This document shows, one piece after another, positions 1 to 5,756 of a stretch of 7,682 nt of DNA (positions are counted from its first letter, which is position 1; each line of letters starts with the position of its first letter). The notes beneath the pieces were generated by a model that saw only the letters and a program-made list of their open reading frames with translations, did no database searches and was not told where the DNA came from. Source of the DNA: Candidatus Woesearchaeota archaeon (GTDB lineage: Archaea; Nanobdellota; Nanobdellia; SCGC-AAA011-G17; UBA489); NCBI GenBank assembly GCA_018658955.1, contig JABIPM010000013.1:1-7682 (forward strand). Reading direction: 5' to 3'. The position numbers and the translations under genes were made by a program.

Positions 1-1
1 A

Positions 2-403
2 TATAACAAGCCTGCAGTATTGCATTTATCTTTTCTTCCAGGCATTGATGGAGAAAAGATGAGCAAGTCAAGAAACAATAATATTCTTTTTGATGATGAT
101 GAGAAAACCCTTAGGAAGAAGGCAAATAAGGCACTTTCAGGTGGAAGGGAAACTGCAGAGTTACAGCGTAAATATGGGGGCGATCCCGAAAAAGATATGG
201 CTTGTTTCTATTTGAGTAAAATATTTTTATCTGAAAAAGAAGGTGAAAAATTAATTGGAGATTACCGTAGTGGAAAACTTCTTAGTGGAGATGTTAAAAA
301 AATATTTGGCGATGAACTTGTTAAGTTTGCGACTAATTTTCAAAAGAGTGTTAAAAAAATTTCTGATAAAAAAGTTAATGATTGTTTAATGAAAAACAAC
401 TAA
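2..403 (+). CDS. trpS: Tryptophanyl-tRNA synthetase, C-terminal part (5' end outside window)
   Basis: Class I aminoacyl-tRNA synthetase that charges tRNA-Trp in the cytosol; only the last 133 codons are present and the frame is open from base 2. The KMSKS signature that closes over ATP lies at bases 56-70. It is preceded by the short stretch KPAVLHLSFLPGIDG, which resembles the KPALIHSKFLPGLQG-type run of archaeal and eukaryal TrpRS. Further down, SGGRETAELQRKYGGDPE matches the family pattern SGGR-T-EE-R-GG-P, and RSGKLLSGDVKK matches the conserved RSGELLCGECKK-like segment of the C-terminal helical domain. This pattern separates it from TyrRS and from bacterial TrpRS. The Rossmann core and HIGH motif lie upstream of the window. 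The gene ends in TAA, with no clear terminator before the next promoter. The assignment is firm; only the length is unknown. Confidence 0.93.
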   Translation, partial: YNKPAVLHLSFLPGIDGEKMSKSRNNNILFDDDEKTLRKKANKALSGGRETAELQRKYGGDPEKDMACFYLSKIFLSEKEGEKLIGDYRSGKLLSGDVKKIFGDELVKFATNFQKSVKKISDKKVNDCLMKNN

Positions 404-442
404 ACTAATTCTTAGTTATACAAATGTTTTTAAACAAGGCAG

Positions 443-449
443 TATAAAA
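443..449 (+). promoter_or_regulatory. TATA box for the basic histone-tail-like gene
   Basis: TATAAAA lies in the 90-base gap after trpS. Archaeal TATA boxes are centred about 26 nt before the transcription start, which puts the start near 472. That leaves a roughly 22-nt leader holding the Shine-Dalgarno at 480-486. A second A/T-rich element, ATGTTTTTAAAC at 424-435, lies just upstream and resembles elements found before other genes in the window. Confidence 0.5.
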
Positions 450-479
450 TTAATAAACTTATTTTCAAAACGAAAAGAA

Positions 480-486
480 GAGGTGA
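480..486 (+). promoter_or_regulatory. Strong Shine-Dalgarno that sets the start at 494
   Basis: GAGGTGA is a near-perfect complement to the anti-Shine-Dalgarno end of 16S rRNA. It stands 7 nt before ATG at 494 but only 4 nt before the in-frame TTG at 491, so the ATG is preferred. It is the clearest ribosome binding site in the window. Most other genes seem leaderless or weakly led, which suggests this one is strongly translated. Confidence 0.7.
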
Positions 487-493
487 AAAATTG

Positions 494-673
494 ATGAAAG
501 CAATAAGAAAAGCTGTAAAAAAAGCAACTGCGAAAAAGTCTACTGCACGTAAAAAAGTTACTGTAAAAAAGACAACTAGAAAAGCAGTTAAGAAAGCAGT
601 AAAAAAAACTACAGTAAAGAGGGCAGTTAAAAGAAAAACTGCGAAAAAGGCAACAAGAAGAAAGAAGCGTTAA
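494..673 (+). CDS. Short Lys/Arg-rich histone H1-tail-like nucleoid protein
   Basis: A 59-residue protein with 22 Lys and 8 Arg (about half of all residues), 10 Ala, 9 Thr and 7 Val. It has no acidic, aromatic, Gly or Pro residues. It is built from irregular short repeats such as KKAT, KKAV, KKTT and RKAV, much like the C-terminal tail of eukaryotic linker histone H1 and bacterial HctB or HU-tail proteins. Such chains are disordered in solution and bind DNA or RNA backbone through charge. A role in DNA compaction or masking of polyanions is therefore likely, though not proven. There is no folded domain and no signal peptide. The gene has its own TATA box and a strong Shine-Dalgarno and is followed by a T-rich terminator, so it looks like a well-expressed single-gene unit. 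A ribosomal or RNA-binding role is the main alternative. Low complexity prevents a family name. Confidence 0.8.
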   Translation: MKAIRKAVKKATAKKSTARKKVTVKKTTRKAVKKAVKKTTVKRAVKRKTAKKATRRKKR

Positions 674-697
674 TTGACGTTTTAGAAACTTGCAGCC

Positions 698-733
698 AAA
701 TTATTTCTTTTTTATTTTATTTTTTTAAAAAAA
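698..733. terminator. Bidirectional T-rich/A-rich terminator between convergent genes
   Basis: After the basic-protein gene the + strand carries several T-runs ending in T7 (720-726) followed directly by A7 (727-733). Read from the other strand, the A7 becomes a T7 about ten bases after the stop of the minus-strand gene at 743. Archaeal RNA polymerase terminates at U-rich tracts, so this block can serve both convergent genes. Confidence 0.6.
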
Positions 734-742
734 TAGCCAGAA

Positions 743-1084
743 TTATAATCCGATGCAACCATAGTTTCCAGAAGGAAGTTGTACACAATCTTCTGAAGGT
801 TTGGAACAATAACCCAAATTATTGGCAATGCAGGAGTTAATATTATTCACGAATTTACAATTATTTAGCTCTGGAACCCATACACAGTGCTTTGAAGGAT
901 GTTGACCTTTGCAGTATTCTGCATTAGAAAAGGGATTTTCAACTAGTTTACAACTAGGTTCTGCTTCAAACATGCCAGTTAAATCTGGAGCAGGATAATT
1001 GATCAAATAACCAGACAAAAAGAATACTGCCAAAAATACTAACATAAGATGATCCTCTCTTGAATGATTCACTCTTTTTTTCAT
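743..1084 (-). CDS. Small membrane-anchored cysteine-rich surface protein
   Basis: I do not recognise a family for this 113-residue protein. Residues 1-12 are basic or polar (MKKRVNHSRED), and residues 13-29 form one hydrophobic segment (LMLVFLAVFFLSGYLI-like). The rest is a soluble domain with eight cysteines at 45, 58, 67, 76, 85, 93, 100 and 110, spaced about 7-13 apart. The positive N-terminus suggests a signal anchor or uncleaved signal peptide with the Cys domain outside the cell. The even cysteine number suggests four disulfides or two metal sites. The spacing hints at two similar halves, each with pairs of Cys flanked by Asn, Pro and Val. The start ATG lies about 25 nt downstream of a TATA element, consistent with a leaderless transcript. 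Its neighbour, divergently transcribed from the same promoter region, is a peptidase; no functional link is shown. Confidence 0.72.
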   Translation of the reverse strand: MKKRVNHSREDHLMLVFLAVFFLSGYLINYPAPDLTGMFEAEPSCKLVENPFSNAEYCKGQHPSKHCVWVPELNNCKFVNNINSCIANNLGYCSKPSEDCVQLPSGNYGCIGL

Positions 1085-1103
1085 GATATTAAGGGTAGTG
1101 TTT

Positions 1104-1114
1104 GCTATAAAAGA
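1104..1114. promoter_or_regulatory. Shared divergent TATA element
   Basis: GCTATAAAAGA on the + strand reads TCTTTTATAGC on the minus strand. Its centre (about 1109) is 25 nt before the minus-strand ATG at 1084, the leaderless spacing. It is 36 nt before the peptidase ATG at 1145, which would give a leader of about 10 nt. A single element may therefore fire both ways, or each direction may use its own overlapping element. Confidence 0.45.
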
Positions 1115-1144
1115 TTTTTGGAGAGAAAGAATTAAAAAAGAAGC

Positions 1145-2905
1145 ATGTTTCTTAATGAAATGGTAAAATGGAACTTAGGTGATCTCTATAATTCTATAGG
1201 GGAAAATGAAATTAATGAGTTAATTAGTGTGCTTGAAAAAGAAACTAAACAGATTGAAAAAATTAGACCATTACTAAAAAAAGATGTTTCTGCTAAGATT
1301 ATAATAGATATTCTAGACCGTTCAAAGGAAACTGCTAAACTAACTAGCAAATTTGGGGCATTTATCAGTTTAAAATTGTCTGAAGATACTGCATCCCATA
1401 AATACAATGCTTTAGCATCAAGACTTGAACAAATTGGAACAGATTTTCATAATAGAAGTTTATTCTTCGATCTTTGGTGGATTGGATTAGATGATAAAAA
1501 TGCTGAAAGAATAATTAAACAATCTGGAGAATATGCCCACAAACTTAGGGCAACTAGAAAGTTTAGAAAACATACACTGAAAGAAAATGAAGAAAAAATA
1601 ATTAACATTAAGGATCTTAGTGGTGCGGGTGCAATTTCTAATCTTTATGACATAATTACAAATGCTTACAATTTTGATTTCAAAAAGAAAAAAGGAATTT
1701 CGCAGGCTGAAGTTATGGAGAATGTTAGAGATAAAAATAAGGATGTTAGGAAACTTGCATATGAAACTGTTTTGAATAGGTATGGTAAAGAAGAATCAGT
1801 TTTAGGTGAAATTTACAGAAACATTGCTTTAGACTGGGTTAAAGAAGGTTTAAGGTTAAGAGGATATGAAACTCCTATTTCAATTAGAAACAAAGGAAAT
1901 GATTTGCCTGATGATGCCATTGAAACATTACTTAGTGTGTGTAAAAAGAATAGAAAAGTATTCCAAGATTATTTTAAATTAAAGGCAAAAGTTGTAGGAA
2001 TGAAGAAGTTGAGAAGATATGACATCTATGCGCCAGTAAAAAGTTCTAAAACTAAATTAAAATACGAAGATTCTGTAAAAACAGTATTAGAAGTATTTGG
2101 TGAATTTGATTCTGAATTTAGAGATATGGCTAAAAGGGTAATTGATGAGAAACATATCCACTCAGATATTCAAAAAGGTAAACGAAGTGGAGCATTTTGT
2201 TACAGTGTTCATCCTTCAATTACGCCTTACATATTAATGAATTACGTTGGAAGTTACAATGATACTTCAACACTTGCACATGAGTTAGGGCATGCTATTC
2301 ATTCGATGTTAGCATCACACAAAAACATTTTTGATTTCCATGCACCATTACCTTTGGCAGAAACTGCTTCAATATTTTGTGAAATGTTGTTGGAAGAAAA
2401 GTTACTTGAAAAAAAGATGAGTGCAGTTGAAAGAGAACATATGCTTGTGACTCAATTAGATGGAATTTATGCAAGTATAATGCGTCAAGCTTACTTTGTT
2501 ATGTTTGAAAAAAAAGCCCATGAGATGATTGAAAAAGGGGCTACAATTGGACAGTTAAATGAGACTTATTTTAACTTATTGAAAGAACAATTTGGAGATT
2601 CAATTGAATTGCCTGAAGTGTTTAAACATGAGTGGAAATATATTCCTCACATTTATCACACACCTTTCTATTGCTACGCTTATGCATTTGGAAATTTATT
2701 GGTGCTTAGTTTATTTAACATGTATAAGCATGAAGGCGAGAACTTCATTAAGAAATATAAACGAATCTTAAGTCATGGTGGAGGGGAAGTTCCCTCAAAA
2801 ATGCTTAGCGAAGCTGGAATTGATGTTAATGACGAGAAGTTTTGGCAAGGCGGATTTGATTTGATCAAAGATATGGTTAAAAGACTAGATAGTGAATTAA
2901 AATGA
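1145..2905 (+). CDS. pepF: Oligoendopeptidase F-like zinc metallopeptidase (M3 family)
   Basis: A 586-residue cytosolic zinc peptidase of the M3 (thimet/oligopeptidase F) family, which cuts short peptides released by protein turnover. The N-terminus KWNLGDLYNSIGE fits the family start pattern W-L-DLY, and the length is close to the usual 600. The active site is HELGH at residues 379-383: His379 and His383 bind zinc and Glu380 is the general base. Glu406 in AETAS is the likely third ligand. The C-terminal segment around residues 502-511 (HIYHTPFYCY) matches the conserved IPHFYYTPFY-like motif that supplies transition-state Tyr/His groups. No signal peptide is present. ATG 1145 is used here; an in-frame ATG at 1160, directly before KWNLGDLY, is also possible because no strong ribosome site decides. 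The stop overlaps the next gene in ATGA, implying translational coupling to the membrane JAMM peptidase. Confidence 0.92.
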   Translation: MFLNEMVKWNLGDLYNSIGENEINELISVLEKETKQIEKIRPLLKKDVSAKIIIDILDRSKETAKLTSKFGAFISLKLSEDTASHKYNALASRLEQIGTDFHNRSLFFDLWWIGLDDKNAERIIKQSGEYAHKLRATRKFRKHTLKENEEKIINIKDLSGAGAISNLYDIITNAYNFDFKKKKGISQAEVMENVRDKNKDVRKLAYETVLNRYGKEESVLGEIYRNIALDWVKEGLRLRGYETPISIRNKGNDLPDDAIETLLSVCKKNRKVFQDYFKLKAKVVGMKKLRRYDIYAPVKSSKTKLKYEDSVKTVLEVFGEFDSEFRDMAKRVIDEKHIHSDIQKGKRSGAFCYSVHPSITPYILMNYVGSYNDTSTLAHELGHAIHSMLASHKNIFDFHAPLPLAETASIFCEMLLEEKLLEKKMSAVEREHMLVTQLDGIYASIMRQAYFVMFEKKAHEMIEKGATIGQLNETYFNLLKEQFGDSIELPEVFKHEWKYIPHIYHTPFYCYAYAFGNLLVLSLFNMYKHEGENFIKKYKRILSHGGGEVPSKMLSEAGIDVNDEKFWQGGFDLIKDMVKRLDSELK

Positions 2906-3447
2906 GTACAGAAAGAGCTGAAAGGGAATTGTTAAGACCTATTGAAGCTCATGAACTGCATGGAAAAAGTAGTTTTTTGAAATATTTTTGGAAAGCTATT
3001 AGTGCTTTAATGTTGATTATTATTTTGAGTTATATGTTGACTAATTATTCTGTTAGAACTATTTTAGTTGGAAAAATGGATAGTGATGTTGTTAGTGAAG
3101 GTGTTTTAGAAAGTGAATATGGTGTTGTTATTTTTACTAATGGAGTTTATACTGGATTAAAAGAGTTGTACCATGAAAATGAGAAAGAGTTTAAGGCTTG
3201 TGTGTTGGGGAAGTATTTAGATGGACAATATATTCTTGATGAATTGTTTTTACCTAAAATGCATTTTCAAGATTATGATCAAGTGATTAGTTCTCCTTGC
3301 CCCGAAAGAACATTAATTGATTTACACAGTCATCCTCAACAACATTGTACATTTTCTGAAGTAGATTTGAATGGGTTTACTCCAATAGAAGAAAATACTC
3401 TTCTTGGTGTTATGTGCAGTGATGATCGATTTATTCTTCGGAGATAA
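2902..3447 (+). CDS. Membrane-anchored JAMM/MPN-domain metallopeptidase
   Basis: A 181-residue protein with one transmembrane helix near residues 29-48 (FWKAISALMLIIILSYMLT) followed by a JAMM domain. The zinc motif is complete: H142-S-H144-P, then seven residues from H144 to S152, then D155 (HxHx7SxxD). The upstream catalytic glutamate is E96 in EFKACVLG, in the same register as the E..G-L-LG strand of Rpn11 and AfJAMM. JAMM enzymes cut isopeptide or peptide bonds after ubiquitin-like proteins such as archaeal SAMPs; others act in Cys or sulfur-carrier metabolism. Membrane anchoring is not the usual arrangement. Topology is unsure because basic residues lie on both sides of the helix, so the domain may face either side. 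It starts inside the end of the peptidase gene (ATGA overlap), which suggests joint expression and perhaps sequential proteolysis. Its stop is one base from the stop of the convergent PIN gene. Confidence 0.85.
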   Translation: MSTERAERELLRPIEAHELHGKSSFLKYFWKAISALMLIIILSYMLTNYSVRTILVGKMDSDVVSEGVLESEYGVVIFTNGVYTGLKELYHENEKEFKACVLGKYLDGQYILDELFLPKMHFQDYDQVISSPCPERTLIDLHSHPQQHCTFSEVDLNGFTPIEENTLLGVMCSDDRFILRR

Positions 3448-3448
3448 A

Positions 3449-4465
3449 TTAAAATTCTGGAATTAATTCTAATACGTGTAATCTTGTGGACTTAAGAAAT
3501 GTGTTATTTAGATGGAATTTAGGAACATAGTCTTTTGAACGAGTCATGGTTCTTCCTACTCGGGATATGTCTCTTGTTAAAAAATAAATTCCTTTGTCTC
3601 TTGTTAAAATTATTTGAGGTTCATTAGTTTCAATTGCTTTGGTCATTGCATGAGATACTAAGTGATTATCTGCTATACTTGTTCCGGTTTCTCCCCTTAT
3701 TGAGACGTTGTGGCAGTGTTGATAAATTCTATTTTCTAAATCTCTGTCTCCTAATTGACTTGAGCCTATTGAATCAAATTTCGATTCAATTGCACCTTGA
3801 ATCATTCTTGCCCTTTTGTGTCTTCTTTCAATGATTTTAGAATATCCGTGATTATTTTTTTCTTTGTGCCTTTTTAATTTTTCTTGGAAAAGATCTTTTC
3901 TGTGAGTTATTTCTGAAACAATTTGCTGAGGAAGATATACGCAAGGTTTTCTTATTGCAATTTTTAATTCTTTGGTAGATTGGTTATTTGTTTTTCTAAC
4001 CTCTTTTGCCAATTCTTTATAGGTTTCATTAACTTCAGGCAATCCATTATTTACTGCATGCATAAATGAAAGTTCGCAAAGTTTTACTGATCCAAAATCT
4101 GGATGATAACCGCTAACCATTCCTGGTTTAATTATGAATGATGTATCTATCCAATAATTTTCTCCTGGAAGATCATTAAAATTAGAAGTATATTCTTGCA
4201 TCATATCTTCAAAACTAAAATCTAAATATAACTCCTGAAAACCACCAATAAACCGATCTTCTAATCCGATTGTTTTTAGATCATCTGTTAAGAATGAAAA
4301 ATCTTCTAAACTTCGTGATGGATGAGTAAATGCCCTATACTCCGATTGTCTAGGAATTCCAATAGCTTGATCAGACATTTTTCCCTTGTGCCCCTTTGGA
4401 CAACGAATCTTAGAGAAACTTAAATCTTCATCTTCATATTCTTCATAATTAATTATTCTTGGCAT
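3449..4465 (-). CDS. PIN-like nuclease domain protein with large N-terminal extension
   Basis: A 338-residue protein whose middle and C-terminal parts read as a PIN nuclease fold. The hydrophobic strand YWIDTSFI carries D107. E185 is in IVSEITHRK, D266 in TSIADNHLVSHAM, and D290 in the strand IILTRDKG. These four acids in this order, with the D-x(5-8)-A helix and the final hydrophobic strand, are the PIN pattern for two-metal RNA cleavage; this is inferred from motif order. Between E185 and D266 lies a strongly basic stretch (residues 189-220, rich in K, R and H), probably a nucleic-acid-binding insertion. Residues 1-100 are acidic and unrecognised, with a C22-P-K-G-H26 turn. It is much larger than toxin PINs (about 130 residues), and no small antitoxin gene lies beside it. 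It is the last of three minus-strand genes, 35 bases after the AlkD-like gene. Confidence 0.62.
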   Translation of the reverse strand: MPRIINYEEYEDEDLSFSKIRCPKGHKGKMSDQAIGIPRQSEYRAFTHPSRSLEDFSFLTDDLKTIGLEDRFIGGFQELYLDFSFEDMMQEYTSNFNDLPGENYWIDTSFIIKPGMVSGYHPDFGSVKLCELSFMHAVNNGLPEVNETYKELAKEVRKTNNQSTKELKIAIRKPCVYLPQQIVSEITHRKDLFQEKLKRHKEKNNHGYSKIIERRHKRARMIQGAIESKFDSIGSSQLGDRDLENRIYQHCHNVSIRGETGTSIADNHLVSHAMTKAIETNEPQIILTRDKGIYFLTRDISRVGRTMTRSKDYVPKFHLNNTFLKSTRLHVLELIPEF

Positions 4466-4500
4466 TTTACTGAAAAATAAATAATTAATGGTTATTAAAA

Positions 4501-5196
4501 TTACCTTTTCATGTATTTCTGTCTTTTTGAAGGGCTTAGACGCTCTATTGAGTATCTAAGCATAGTTCTGGGCATTCTCTTTGAATGTTTATTGAGAAAT
4601 GACTCTAAAACTTCTTGATTTCTCTTTCCTAACTCTCTTAACATCCATCCAGATGCCTTGTGGATTAAATCGTGAGTGTCTTCAATGAATTTTTCTGCTA
4701 AATCTAATGTTGGTTGAAATTGATTGTTTTTTATTAGTTTTAATGTGGAGACTATTGAGATTCTTTTAGTCCAGAGATGATTGGAATCTGACCATTCGTA
4801 TAATTTTCTTTTTGGTTTGTTTAGAAAATAATCTCCAATTATATTTGGACAAGAAATATCTACTAAATCCCAATTGCTAATGTTATGAAAATTATCTATG
4901 TAGAAATTAACTATCCGTTCTTTCTCTTGTGAATTTGCACCATTATATTTATTGATTAAAATTACTAATGCCGTAAAACGATGTTCGTGAATTGTACTAT
5001 CTAATAGTTGTTGTAATTGTTCTAATGTTAATGAATAATATTTTTTTGCTATTTTCCTTTGAATTGGAACAATGATTCCTAGGAATTTATCTCCTTCAGC
5101 ATATTCTCCCTTTCCTGTTTTGAAAAATCTAGAAAGTATTTTTGCTTTTTCAGGATTTTTCTGAAGTTTTAGTTCATAAATTAGTTCCCTTAACAT
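4501..5196 (-). CDS. AlkD-like DNA alkylation-repair glycosylase
   Basis: A 231-residue all-helical HEAT-like repeat protein of the AlkD family, which removes bulky or cationic alkylated bases (N3- and N7-alkylpurines) without flipping them from the helix. Family marks are FLGIIVPIQRKIAK near residues 38-51, LLDSTIHEHRFTAL at 64-77, LWTKRISIVSTLKLIK at 141-156, and SGWMLRELGKRN at 182-193. The near C-terminus RTMLRYSIERL is also characteristic. The catalytic set of Bacillus cereus AlkD (W109, D113, W187) corresponds here to W109 and D113 in NWDLVD and W184 in GWMLRE; R145 probably matches its R148. The length is typical and the protein appears intact. A TATA-like element in the 28-base gap upstream gives it a possible promoter of its own, although it also sits tightly behind the SET gene. 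Its substrate could be narrower or structural, since some AlkD relatives lack glycosylase activity. Confidence 0.9.
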   Translation of the reverse strand: MLRELIYELKLQKNPEKAKILSRFFKTGKGEYAEGDKFLGIIVPIQRKIAKKYYSLTLEQLQQLLDSTIHEHRFTALVILINKYNGANSQEKERIVNFYIDNFHNISNWDLVDISCPNIIGDYFLNKPKRKLYEWSDSNHLWTKRISIVSTLKLIKNNQFQPTLDLAEKFIEDTHDLIHKASGWMLRELGKRNQEVLESFLNKHSKRMPRTMLRYSIERLSPSKRQKYMKR

Positions 5197-5215
5197 GAAA
5201 TAAAAAGAGAATATT

Positions 5216-5224
5216 AATTTATAA
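5216..5224 (-). promoter_or_regulatory. TATA-like element before the AlkD-like gene
   Basis: On the minus strand TTATAAATTAAT lies directly after the SET stop codon. Its centre is about 24 nt before ATG at 5196, the spacing of a leaderless archaeal promoter. AlkD could thus be transcribed alone as well as by read-through from the SET gene. The A/T-rich background makes chance matches common. Confidence 0.35.
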
Positions 5225-5665
5225 CTATTCTTTGTTTTTAGTAGTTAGATATCCCTTACATTTCTTTGAACCACATCTGCAAGGATGTTCTTCATAATCA
5301 TCGGTATCTAAACAATAATCATAAGTTATTTCTTCATCTTTTTTGATATCTTTAGTTGCTTCAATCCAAATATGGTCTTCATCGTTGATTGAATCTGCAT
5401 TTGGTTCACAAGAATGGTTGATGTATTTTGCAGGATTCCATGGAACATCTCCATCAATTGTAGTATCTTTGTCTAATTCAAATAAGTAGATTACTCCTGC
5501 TGTTGTTTCTCTTTCTGAAATTTCATCTGCTTCATCATTTGAAATCTTTCTTCCGATGTATTCGATTATGTAAGTTCCCTTAGGAATATCTTTCTTAGCA
5601 AAAACTCCTTTATTGTGGATTTTTGATTGTCTTACTTCTGCCCATTCACTTTTTTTTGTTTCCAT
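5225..5665 (-). CDS. SET-domain protein lysine methyltransferase with post-SET zinc site
   Basis: A 146-residue stand-alone SET domain that should transfer a methyl group from S-adenosylmethionine to a protein lysine. It begins with NKGVFAKKDIPKGTYIIEYIG (residues 18-38), the GxG cofactor loop and first SET strands. The pseudoknot motif NHSC is at residues 83-86 (KYINHSC), followed by the catalytic EEITYDY at 111-117 with Y115/Y117. The post-SET cysteines C129-x-C131-x4-C136 together with C86 form the usual Cys4 zinc site that orders the lysine channel. All key elements are present in a minimal protein with no targeting domain. Bacterial and archaeal SET proteins with this arrangement exist, but substrates are mostly unknown; archaeal examples methylate DNA-binding proteins. 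The Lys-rich basic protein at 494-673 is one conceivable substrate, by inference only. GAGG about 10 nt before the ATG may serve as a weak ribosome site. Stop is TAG. Confidence 0.92.
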   Translation of the reverse strand: METKKSEWAEVRQSKIHNKGVFAKKDIPKGTYIIEYIGRKISNDEADEISERETTAGVIYLFELDKDTTIDGDVPWNPAKYINHSCEPNADSINDEDHIWIEATKDIKKDEEITYDYCLDTDDYEEHPCRCGSKKCKGYLTTKNKE

Positions 5666-5690
5666 TTTGATTATTCCTCTTTTTTGTATG

Positions 5691-5710
5691 TGTTTTTAAA
5701 TGTTTTTAAA
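5691..5710. repeat. Tandem 10-bp repeat in a divergent promoter region
   Basis: TGTTTTTAAA occurs twice head to tail in the 91-base gap between the minus-strand SET gene and the + strand nuclease gene. One helical turn separates the copies. They could be TATA elements for the SET gene (TTTAAAAA on the minus strand, about 32 and 42 nt before its ATG) or a regulator site on one DNA face. Short A/T repeats arise easily by slippage. Confidence 0.5.
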
Positions 5711-5724
5711 AGAAGAAGAGTAAA

Positions 5725-5733
5725 ATTTTATAA
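5725..5733 (+). promoter_or_regulatory. TATA box of the PD-(D/E)XK nuclease gene
   Basis: ATTTTATAA preceded by the purine-rich TAAA (BRE-like) is centred about 28 nt upstream of ATG at 5757. No Shine-Dalgarno precedes that ATG, so a leaderless mRNA starting at or near the start codon fits well. Confidence 0.5.
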
Positions 5734-5756
5734 CGGGTAAATTTTAGAATAGTAAG

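Noticed and set aside
404..490. Possible tRNA or small RNA in the gap after trpS
   Set aside because: The gap is A/T-rich with no T-loop, cloverleaf or stable stem; it is better read as a promoter region.
491..493. TTG start for the basic protein
   Set aside because: It would leave only four bases after the Shine-Dalgarno, while ATG at 494 has a standard seven-base spacing.
1186..1407. Open frame on the minus strand inside the oligoendopeptidase gene
   Set aside because: It is fully antisense to a confidently identified gene, has no promoter or ribosome site, and looks like a by-product of A/T-rich codon use.
3634..3834. Open frame on the + strand inside the PIN-like gene
   Set aside because: Antisense to the better-supported gene; its Leu/Phe-rich translation is the mirror of a Lys/Glu-rich coding region, so it is not a credible membrane protein.
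3449..5665. Toxin-antitoxin module built on the PIN protein
   Set aside because: The PIN protein is over twice the size of VapC toxins and no small DNA-binding antitoxin gene lies next to it.
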